Shown here: one piece after another, positions 57,967 through 64,000 of the stretch
How the letters are laid out: the number at the start of each line of letters is the position of its first letter
How positions within the stretch are numbered: position 1 is the first letter of the stretch
Assembly (NCBI GenBank): GCA_020634565.1
Contig: JACKBN010000003.1
Location: 372,001 to 436,000, forward strand
Direction: 5' to 3'
DNA from: Ardenticatenaceae bacterium
GTDB lineage: Bacteria > Chloroflexota > Anaerolineae > Promineifilales > Promineifilaceae
DNA length: 64,000 nucleotides
The notes under the pieces: generated by a model
Told to the model about the DNA's origin: nothing
The model's input: only the letters and a program-made list of their open reading frames with translations
The model's database searches: none
Program-made: the position numbers and the translations under genes

Positions 57967-59784
57967 ATGGCCACAACGCAGAACGGAGCCACAACTGAAT
58001 ATGAATTGGTCGATGTGAAGCCACAGTTGAACGGTGTCTATCTGCCAAACGGCCGTACGCCAGCCACCAATTCTCCCATCCAACCAGAAAACCAACCCAA
58101 CGCCCCCCACGAACAGGCAAATTTCCGCAGCGACGGCCGTTTCCGGCGTATCCTCGTTTTTTTTGCCCGAGTGATTTTACACCTGATTGTTTGGGACATT
58201 TTGGGTGGACGGGTGCCGCTGCTGCGAACGGCCGTTCGCCAGAGTCGCCCGCGTCGTTTCCGCCGCTGGGCGCACGCTTTTCGTGAGCTGGCTCTGGACA
58301 TGGGCGGCGTGATGATCAAGCTTGGCCAGTTCCTCAGTGCGCGGGTGGATGTGCTGCCGCTGGAAATCACCGAAGAGCTGGCTGGTCTGCAAGATGAGGT
58401 GACACCAGAAGAAACGTGGCGCATCATGTCGGTGATCCAGGCGGAACTGGGGGATGTGCAGCAGCGTTTTGCCGAAATTGAAGAAACGCCGCTGGCGGCA
58501 GCGTCGCTGGGGCAAACGCATCGGGCCTGGCTAAAACCGGAAGATGGCCAAACGGCCGTTTCCACTCGCGCCGGGCAAGCGGTGGTTATCAAAGTGCAGC
58601 GGCCCAACATTGCCTCTGTGGTAGAAACGGACCTGGCGGCGCTGCGCATCGTGGCCCGCTGGACCATGCGCTACCGGCCTATTGCCCGCCGCGCCGATGT
58701 GCCGGCGCTCATGGAAGAGTTTGCCAAAACGCTGTGGGAAGAGCTGGATTATCGCGCCGAGGTAGAAAATGCGGAACGCTTCGCCGAGATGTACGCCAAC
58801 GATTCTCGCGTTTACATTCCGGCCATGTACCGGCAGCACTGTACTGACCGTGTCATTGTGATGGAAAATGTGGAGGCGCCCAAAATCACCGATTTGGCGG
58901 CGATGGCGTCGGCAGGCATTGATTCTCGTGAAGTAGCGGAAGCGCTGCTGGATGTTTATTTTGACCAGGTTTTCCGCGAAGGCTTTTTCCATGCAGATCC
59001 GCACCCAGGCAACCTGTTCATTCGCCCGCGCCCGGACATCCCCTGGCCACCTGAAGATGGCGCGGTTTCTGGGGGACGGCCGTTCTGGATTATCTTTGTT
59101 GATTTTGGCATGGTGGGACGAGTGCCGACTCTGATGGGCGACAATTTGACGCAGATGCTCATTAGCGTGACGCAGCGGGACGGCCGTAAGTTAACCGAAG
59201 CATATCAAAATTTGGGCTTTTTCCTGCCCGGCGCAGATTTAGTGCGCATTTCTGAGGCGCAAGAAGCGGTGCTGGATCGCATCTGGGGGCGCAACCTGCT
59301 GGATTTGTCCCGGCCAGACCCGGCTGAGCTGGAAGAGCTGGGCCAGGAATTTCGTGATTTGCTGTTTGACTTTCCCTTCCAGATTCCGCAGGATTTCATT
59401 TATTTGGGGCGGGCGCTGGGCATCGTGTCGGGGTTGGTTTCTCAGCTAGATGAGCAGATTAATCCGTGGTATTACGTGGAAAAATACGGTGAGGCGCTGG
59501 TGGCCAGCCGCGAAGGGCAGAAGTTTGGTCTGGAGACGGCGTGGCAGATGGTACGGCCGTATCTCAACACGCCAGCTCAAGTGCAGCGCTTACTTACCCT
59601 GGCCGAAAACGGCCGTTTGCGCGTGCAAACCGATCGAGACACCCTGCGCCAATACGAGCGCATTGAAAGGAAAATTGGTCAGCTGGGCTGGAGTATTTTG
59701 GGCGCAGCAGGCATGTTGTCGGGCACGCTGCTGTATTTGAACCGCAAGGGGAAAGAGGGAGAAAGCCGTGATAGTGATAAGTAA
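57967..59784 (+). CDS. ABC1/UbiB-family atypical kinase
   Basis: A 605-residue protein from ATG 57967. A TTG eight codons upstream gives a longer frame. It is the UbiB/ABC1 family: helix GGVMIKLGQFLSARVDVLP holds the KxGQ motif, SLGQTHRA the next, and the kinase-like core follows (VVIKVQRPNI, EELDYRAEVEN, FFHADPHPGNLFI, FVDFGMVGRV). Family members support ubiquinone or lipid-related metabolism through ATPase activity. The C-terminus has a hydrophobic helix near 580-600. Several palindromes occur, two giving NGR or TAV in the N-terminal tail. Confidence 0.92.
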   Translation: MATTQNGATTEYELVDVKPQLNGVYLPNGRTPATNSPIQPENQPNAPHEQANFRSDGRFRRILVFFARVILHLIVWDILGGRVPLLRTAVRQSRPRRFRRWAHAFRELALDMGGVMIKLGQFLSARVDVLPLEITEELAGLQDEVTPEETWRIMSVIQAELGDVQQRFAEIEETPLAAASLGQTHRAWLKPEDGQTAVSTRAGQAVVIKVQRPNIASVVETDLAALRIVARWTMRYRPIARRADVPALMEEFAKTLWEELDYRAEVENAERFAEMYANDSRVYIPAMYRQHCTDRVIVMENVEAPKITDLAAMASAGIDSREVAEALLDVYFDQVFREGFFHADPHPGNLFIRPRPDIPWPPEDGAVSGGRPFWIIFVDFGMVGRVPTLMGDNLTQMLISVTQRDGRKLTEAYQNLGFFLPGADLVRISEAQEAVLDRIWGRNLLDLSRPDPAELEELGQEFRDLLFDFPFQIPQDFIYLGRALGIVSGLVSQLDEQINPWYYVEKYGEALVASREGQKFGLETAWQMVRPYLNTPAQVQRLLTLAENGRLRVQTDRDTLRQYERIERKIGQLGWSILGAAGMLSGTLLYLNRKGKEGESRDSDK

Positions 59785-59820
59785 AAAGTGAAAAGATGAG
59801 CCGCTTTTCACTTTTTACTT
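59779..59820. repeat. AGTGAAAAG intergenic hairpin repeat (copy 2)
   Basis: AAGTAAAAAGTGAAAAG (59779-59795) and its perfect complement (59804-59820) form a 17-bp stem with an 8-base loop. It overlaps the UbiB stop codon and precedes the end of the convergent DUF1508 gene, so it can act as a bidirectional terminator. Confidence 0.75.
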
Positions 59821-59836
59821 TTGACCGTTTACTGTT

Positions 59837-60175
59837 TTAAGCCGTCGTATCTTCCACGCCAGCTTCGGCAGCGACGCGCTGAACCGCCTCAATGCCGCTT
59901 TGGCAAGTTTGCTTGTTGGCGTACATCTGGCTTTTGCCAATCACCTGTTGATTTGCTGCTAACAAATTGAAATAGAATTTGCCGTTGGCCGCTTCTTTTA
60001 CCTCAAATCGGTCGTCGCTGGTGCCATTATTTTTCACCGATTCGATGCCATTTTTGCAGCCAGCTTTGGAAGCATATCCCTGACTGGACAAAATATTTTG
60101 GCCGTTGCGGGCGGTGAGCCGGAAGTAATGCTTGCCGTCATTGCCTTCATAAATCTCAAATTTCGGGTGATTCAT
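59837..60175 (-). CDS. Tandem DUF1508 protein (YegP-like)
   Basis: A 112-residue protein with two DUF1508 modules of about 50 residues: PKFEIYEGNDGKHYFRLTARNGQNI and RFEVKEAANGKFYFNLLAANQQVI. AAGGAGG lies six bases before the ATG. E. coli YegP is the model; function is unknown, though stress and uncharacterised protein binding are suggested in that family. It sits between the UbiB gene and the SH3 gene. Confidence 0.9.
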   Translation of the reverse strand: MNHPKFEIYEGNDGKHYFRLTARNGQNILSSQGYASKAGCKNGIESVKNNGTSDDRFEVKEAANGKFYFNLLAANQQVIGKSQMYANKQTCQSGIEAVQRVAAEAGVEDTTA

Positions 60176-60301
60176 TTGTTAGCCTCCTTAAAGCTGTGGG
60201 GTTTTTAAAAAGTAGGAAGTAAGCGAGCGAATGATCCAGCTATCCAAATTGCTGAATATTTGCCTTCGTTTCTTTGACCCGCTTGCTGCCGGATCGTCAC
60301 A

Positions 60302-61153
60302 TTATTCCTCCAGGAATTCGGCCTGCACCCAGCCGGTAATGCCATTGACGGTGCTGATCTCGCGCCACAGGATGCCGCCCTGGTTGGCACGGCCGTTTTC
60401 CAAAATCACAATCTCGTTATCCTGCACAATAACCAGCTGCTGTCCACCGGGCGAGCGGCGCACCCACAAAGTGCTGCCGTTGGTGGTGATGGTGCCCGTG
60501 ATGCCCTCAATGGGCGTGGGCGTGATGGTGGGGGTTGGTGTGGCCGTGGGCAGCGGCGTGGCGGTTGCCGTGGGTGTGGCGGTTGGGACGGCCGTTTCGG
60601 CACTGTTGGTCGCGCTGGGAACGGCCGTTGTTTCACTGTCGCCGCCTGGGGTGGGGGAGGGCCCCGCCTGTTCGGGCGTGGCCGTGGCGGTAGCGGTCGC
60701 TTCTTCGGTGGCAACTGCATCTTCGCTGCTGGGCGGCGGGCCGCCAAAGGCCCCACTGGAGGGTGTTTGGGTCGTATTGTCGTCGGCTGACGTTTCGGGT
60801 TCGGTAACGGGGATGGGGATGGTGTCGGTGGCAACGGCCGTTGTGGGCAGCGCCCCCATCGCGCCGGTGTTGGATGAGGTGGGAACGGCCGCTAATTCTG
60901 AGGTGGGCGTCACTTCGGCGGTGCTGCTGCCGCTTTCAATAGGTACGCCTGCCAGAAAAAAGCCCAGCATCAGGATCAGGCTGGCCAAGGCGTAGCCGGT
61001 AAACAGCTTCACCCGCAAATCCAGCCGGTAACCTGCCAATCCCATCCGCATTAGGGCGCGGGGGGATTGGGCAATATAAGCCACGATGGTCATGAGCAGG
61101 GCCAGTACGGCCGTTACGCCCATGCCAATCAAAGTCCACATCGGAAAACCCAT
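60302..61153 (-). CDS. Membrane protein with disordered Thr/Pro region and SH3b-like domain
   Basis: A 283-residue protein from ATG 61153; the longer frame (15 more residues) would start inside the promoter. Two N-terminal helices are visible (MWTLIGMGVTAVLALLMTIVAY and TGYALASLILMLGFFLAGV). A long Thr/Pro/Ala-rich segment follows (about residues 75-215). It ends in an SH3-type domain (about 215-283, LWVRRSPGGQQLVIVQDNE, WREISTVNGITGWVQAEFL), likely binding cell wall peptide. Several palindromes occur in the low-complexity part. Confidence 0.82.
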   Translation of the reverse strand: MGFPMWTLIGMGVTAVLALLMTIVAYIAQSPRALMRMGLAGYRLDLRVKLFTGYALASLILMLGFFLAGVPIESGSSTAEVTPTSELAAVPTSSNTGAMGALPTTAVATDTIPIPVTEPETSADDNTTQTPSSGAFGGPPPSSEDAVATEEATATATATPEQAGPSPTPGGDSETTAVPSATNSAETAVPTATPTATATPLPTATPTPTITPTPIEGITGTITTNGSTLWVRRSPGGQQLVIVQDNEIVILENGRANQGGILWREISTVNGITGWVQAEFLEE

Positions 61154-61160
61154 GCCGCGT

Positions 61161-61190
61161 ATTATATGCAAACCACAGAACCACAGGCAA
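61161..61190 (-). promoter_or_regulatory. Promoter giving a leaderless mRNA for the SH3 gene
   Basis: On the minus strand TTGCCT and a perfect TATAAT are 18 bases apart. The ATG (61153) begins seven bases after the -10 box and no ribosome-binding site lies between, so the transcript should start at or next to the ATG. Confidence 0.65.
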
Positions 61191-61427
61191 AGTGACACGG
61201 CCGTTTTATGGTTAATTGCTCATCTAGCCGCCAAATCTACATTGATTGACGATTAGCAAGTTACGATTTACGATTGGGCGCTGGTATAATCTAGCGGTAA
61301 CAATTCATGACTCTGCTGAAAAACCACAGGGAAACAGCAAAACGGTTACCATCCAAGCAAAAATCTGCGTAACCTGTGAAAATCTGTGGGTTCTTTTTAA
61401 AATCCTCAATCCAAAACGGAGTTTTTT

Positions 61428-62819
61428 ATGACTAACCAATACGATATTGTCGTTTTAGGCGCGGGGCCTGGTGGCTATGTAGCTGCCATCCGCGCAGCCC
61501 AACTGGGCCTTAAAGTTGCCATCATCGAGCGGGAATATTGGGGCGGCGTTTGCCTCAACATTGGCTGTATCCCCTCCAAAGCGCTGCTGAAAAATGCCGA
61601 AGTGGCCCACACCTTGCAGCATCGCGCCAAGGAATTTGGCTTCTCGTTTACCGATTTACAGCTCGATTACAGCGTCGCCTTCAAGCGCAGCCGCCAGGTG
61701 TCTGGCCGACTGGTAAAAGGCGTGCAGTTCCTCATGAAGAAGAACCAGATTGATGTTTTGGAAGGCACGGGCAAGCTGACCGATGCCAATACCATCCAGG
61801 TAACCCTGAATGATGGCGGTGAGCAAACCGTCAGCGGCAAAAACATCATCATCGCCACGGGCGCTCGCCCACGCAGCATTCCCGGTGTGGATTTTGATGG
61901 CGAACAAATTATCTCCTACATCGACGCGATTTTGAGTGAAAACCCACCCAAGAAGCTGATCATTGTCGGCGGTGGTGTAATTGGCGTGGAGTTTGCCTAC
62001 ATGTGGGCCAACTATGGTGTGGAAGTTACCATCATCGAGATGATGAGCCATCTGCTGCCTAATGAAGAGCCTGAAGTCAGCGACGTGCTGGAAAAAGCGT
62101 ACAAGAAGCTCGGCGTAAACCTGCATTTGAATGCCCGTGTAGAGAAAATTGAAAAGGGCAAAGATAGCGTCTCTGTGGCGCTGGCAGATGGCACCAAGCT
62201 GGAAGCAGACAAGGTGATGCTGGCCATTAACTTTCTGCCCAACGTAGAGAATATTGGTCTGGACACGGTTGGCGTGGCGCTGACGGACCGGGGCGCGATT
62301 GCGGTTGATGACCAAATGCGTACCAACGTGCCCAACATTTACGCCATCGGCGATGTGGCTACGGAATACCGGCTGGCACACGTGGCCTCAGCGATGGGCA
62401 TGGTGGCGGCCGAAGCAATTGCTGGGCACGAGACGCATCCGCTGGATTACCGCATGATGCCGCGCGCGACATACTGCGTACCGCAGGTGGCCAGCTTTGG
62501 CTACACCGAGGCGCAGGCCAAAGAGGCGGGCTATGAGCTGAACATTGGCCAGTTCCCCTTCCAGGTGAACGGCAAGGCGCTGGGCCTGGGCGAGCGGGAC
62601 GGCTTCATCAAAATTATTGCCGACAAGAAGTATGGCGAGATTTTGGGCGCGCACATGGTTGGTCCAGACGTGACCGAACTGCTGCCGGAGCTGACGCTGG
62701 CGCACAATGCGGAGCTTACGGCCGAAGAGATCGCTCGTAACGTCCATGCTCATCCGACGCTGAGCGAGGCGCTGATGGAAGCGGCGCACGCGGTCGAGGG
62801 TGAAGCGATCCATATGTAG
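61428..62819 (+). CDS. lpdA: Dihydrolipoyl dehydrogenase
   Basis: A 463-residue E3 flavoprotein of 2-oxo acid dehydrogenase or glycine cleavage complexes. The FAD motif is VVLGAGPGGYVAAIRAAQLG. The redox disulfide is Cys42-Cys47 in GGVCLNIGCIPSK. NAD is bound by the second Rossmann motif (VGGGVIGVEFAYMWA). The C-terminal interface HAHPTLSEALMEAAHAVEG carries the active-site His and Glu. No 2-oxo acid dehydrogenase genes lie nearby. No exact palindrome occurs in the gene, only ACGGCCGA at 62717. Confidence 0.96.
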   Translation: MTNQYDIVVLGAGPGGYVAAIRAAQLGLKVAIIEREYWGGVCLNIGCIPSKALLKNAEVAHTLQHRAKEFGFSFTDLQLDYSVAFKRSRQVSGRLVKGVQFLMKKNQIDVLEGTGKLTDANTIQVTLNDGGEQTVSGKNIIIATGARPRSIPGVDFDGEQIISYIDAILSENPPKKLIIVGGGVIGVEFAYMWANYGVEVTIIEMMSHLLPNEEPEVSDVLEKAYKKLGVNLHLNARVEKIEKGKDSVSVALADGTKLEADKVMLAINFLPNVENIGLDTVGVALTDRGAIAVDDQMRTNVPNIYAIGDVATEYRLAHVASAMGMVAAEAIAGHETHPLDYRMMPRATYCVPQVASFGYTEAQAKEAGYELNIGQFPFQVNGKALGLGERDGFIKIIADKKYGEILGAHMVGPDVTELLPELTLAHNAELTAEEIARNVHAHPTLSEALMEAAHAVEGEAIHM

Positions 62820-62857
62820 TTTTGCCACAGAGGCACAGCCCATTTAGAGAATTTGAG

Positions 62858-62888
62858 AGCCTGGGAGCGGTGGTTCCCAGGCTTTTTT
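62858..62888 (+). terminator. Terminator of lpdA
   Basis: AGCCTGGGA (62858-62866) and TCCCAGGCT (62875-62883) form a nine-pair stem with an eight-base loop, followed by TTTTTT. Confidence 0.88.
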
Positions 62889-62922
62889 GTAGGGTTTGTC
62901 ATGGTAGGGGCAGGTATTCATT

Positions 62923-63921
62923 TTGACGGAACAAATTTTGTCACTGGTGGCGCGGGCGATTGAGGCACGACTTCCTTTACTGGACGAGCGGCATGAAACG
63001 GCCGTTCGCCTGTTCAACGGGTTTCTAGAGGGGTATCCGCAGTTGGTAGTGGAGCTGTTTGGGGAAACGGCCGTACTTTACAACTATGCTGACGAACCAA
63101 GTGAGCTGAATGATCTGCTAGCGGCGGTCCAAACGCTGCTGCGTGGGCAATTTCCCTGGCTGCAAGCGATTTTGCTCAAAACCCGCAATGGTGCCGAGGA
63201 AGAAAAGCGGGGCATTTTGCTTTGGGGCAGCCAGCTCACCACTAAAATTTGGGAACACGGCGTGCGCTATGCGCTCGATTTGACGATGAATCAGGACGCC
63301 AGCTTTTACCTGGACACGCGGAATGTGCGGCGATGGGCTTTAGATCATCTGGCGGGGAAAGAGGTGCTGAATACCTTTGCCTACACCGGCAGTTTGGGCG
63401 TGGCGGCACAAGCAGCCGGGGCCAGTCGTGTGCTGCAAACGGACCTGAACAAGCGGTTCCTCAACGTGGCCAAGACATCGTACACGCTCAATGGTTTTCC
63501 GATTGACAAAAAGTTGTTCCAAGCGGGGGATTTTTGGCGGCATATGAGCCAGATGAAGCGGGCTAGCGAGCGATTTGATTGCGTATTTCTGGACCCACCC
63601 TTTTTCTCGCAAACGGTTGCCGGGACAGTGGATTTAAATCAGGGGATGGCACGCTTGGTGAATAAAATACGGCCGTTAGTCAAACACAACGGCCGTATCA
63701 TCGCCATCAATAACGCCCTGTTTGTCAGCGGGGCCGACTATTTGGCTGAGCTAGAAACCCTTTGTGCCGACGGCTACGTGGAAATTGAGCAGTTCATTCC
63801 TGTGCCCGAAGATTGCACAGGTTACCCCCACACCCAAATGACACCGCCTATCAGCGATCCCGCGCCATTTAACCACAGCACCAAAATCGCCCTGCTCAAA
63901 ATCCACCACAAATCAGATTAA
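62923..63921 (+). CDS. Class I SAM-dependent rRNA methyltransferase, RlmI-like
   Basis: A 332-residue methyltransferase starting at TTG 62923; the nearby upstream ATG (62901) is out of frame. It lacks an obvious PUA domain but has the RlmI/RlmK-like central part: LTMNQDASFYLDTRNVRRWA, SAM motif VLNTFAYTGSLGVAAQAAG, and the Asn/Asp-Pro-Pro-Phe motif CVFLDPPFFS with Phe. These enzymes methylate cytosine-type 23S rRNA positions. Four palindromes are inside, two adjacent at 63668 and 63688. Confidence 0.87.
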   Translation: MTEQILSLVARAIEARLPLLDERHETAVRLFNGFLEGYPQLVVELFGETAVLYNYADEPSELNDLLAAVQTLLRGQFPWLQAILLKTRNGAEEEKRGILLWGSQLTTKIWEHGVRYALDLTMNQDASFYLDTRNVRRWALDHLAGKEVLNTFAYTGSLGVAAQAAGASRVLQTDLNKRFLNVAKTSYTLNGFPIDKKLFQAGDFWRHMSQMKRASERFDCVFLDPPFFSQTVAGTVDLNQGMARLVNKIRPLVKHNGRIIAINNALFVSGADYLAELETLCADGYVEIEQFIPVPEDCTGYPHTQMTPPISDPAPFNHSTKIALLKIHHKSD

Positions 63922-63926
63922 AGCTG

Positions 63927-64000
63927 CTATCCATACGTGGGGCGCTGGGGCCAGCCAGAGGGCGAATCTTCCCAATCTTCTTGCCGACCGTAGGGGGTCA
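63927..64000 (-). CDS. C-terminal end of a leftward gene (partial)
   Basis: From the right edge a leftward frame reads TPYGRQEDWEDSPSGWPQRPTYG, then stops (TAG, 63927-63929). The 23 residues are rich in Gly, Pro, Asp and aromatic residues, typical of a disordered tail. The family cannot be told. Confidence 0.4.
   Translation of the reverse strand, partial: TPYGRQEDWEDSPSGWPQRPTYG

Larger units (their letters stand above)
275..63696. repeat. ACGGCCGT highly iterated palindrome (whole-window)
   Basis: The exact octamer ACGGCCGT occurs about 115 times by eye between these positions, against about one expected at this base composition. Many copies are AACGGCCGTT. They lie in almost every native gene on both strands and in several intergenic gaps (for example 2994, 39300, 54585, 57735), in all three frames. 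Single-mismatch versions (TCGGCCGT, GCGGCCGT, ACGGCCGA) are frequent in conserved genes. They are absent in the AT-rich genes at 30084-30614 and 42338-44116. Confidence 0.9.

Overview
The window reads as chromosomal DNA from a free-living bacterium, most likely a Chloroflexota member of the Anaerolineae/Ardenticatenia type. This is an inference from the protein families (tandem M42 peptidases, DUF4349 lipoproteins, Thr/Pro-rich secreted proteins, a C-terminal YLP motif, leaderless promoters); no 16S gene is present. Genes are densely packed on both strands, with no CRISPR array, rRNA, integrase or transposase seen. The most striking global feature is the octamer palindrome ACGGCCGT (often AACGGCCGTT). 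By eye it occurs about 115 times in 64 kb, where about one copy is expected by chance. It lies inside almost every native gene and in intergenic DNA, and it behaves like a HIP1-type highly iterated palindrome.

Layout. 1-83: 3' end of uvrC. 0.2-5.1 kb: secreted PKD-type protein, a 34-residue membrane peptide, and two DUF4349 paralogues. 5.2-7.9 kb: a kinase-fold protein lacking metal ligands, two small membrane proteins, and a YjbR-like protein. 7.9-11.2 kb: three tandem M42 aminopeptidases. 11.2-15.5 kb: Thr/Ala-rich surface protein and a large sensor histidine kinase. 15.5-19.7 kb: leftward cluster of methyltransferase, alpha/beta hydrolase, RluD-type pseudouridine synthase, signal peptidase II and a second methyltransferase. 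19.8-25.3 kb: phosphofructokinase, GNAT, cold-shock protein, holin-like protein, response regulator, geranylgeranyl-reductase-type flavoprotein, low-MW phosphatase and the RNase P RNA. 25.3-30.6 kb: orphan FAD subunit of a molybdenum hydroxylase, membrane proteins, and a dynamin-like GTPase with an AT-rich partner. 30.7-32.8 kb: uvrB. 33-35 kb: ArsR-type regulator and methyltransferase. 35-37 kb: secreted PHB-depolymerase-like esterase. 37-42 kb: NYN-domain protein, phosphoribosyltransferase, an isolated contractile tail sheath/tube pair, and an SGNH-like secreted protein. 42.2-44.1 kb: a gene remnant and an AT-rich, palindrome-free gene with a candidate PD-(D/E)XK nuclease. 44-48 kb: methyltransferase and PcrA/UvrD helicase. 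48-52.6 kb: tightly coupled Yip1-ABC ATPase-CARDB-permease operon. 52.7-64 kb: M14 carboxypeptidase, soluble histidine kinase, EamA transporter, tRNA-Glu, UbiB/ABC1 kinase, DUF1508 protein, SH3-domain protein, dihydrolipoyl dehydrogenase, RlmI-like methyltransferase and the tail of a leftward gene.

How the genes work together. Nucleotide excision repair is represented by the uvrC end, uvrB and a UvrD-family helicase, at separate loci. RluD and LspA overlap and are probably co-transcribed with the hydrolase and methyltransferase. The ABC operon is linked by start/stop overlaps. Several intergenic gaps carry dispersed hairpin repeats: TAATCGG-type, AGTGAAAAGT-type, CCCCGGAAA-type and a CCCGCGAAGG-type REP. 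At least four genes (5260, 22689 and 61153, with 18932 weaker) seem to be transcribed as leaderless mRNAs, while others have strong GGAGG ribosome-binding sites.

The best candidates for undescribed biology are the ACGGCCGT palindrome, the AT-rich nuclease-like gene at 42.3-44.1 kb, the orphan sheath/tube pair, and the NYN protein with three repeated C-terminal motifs.
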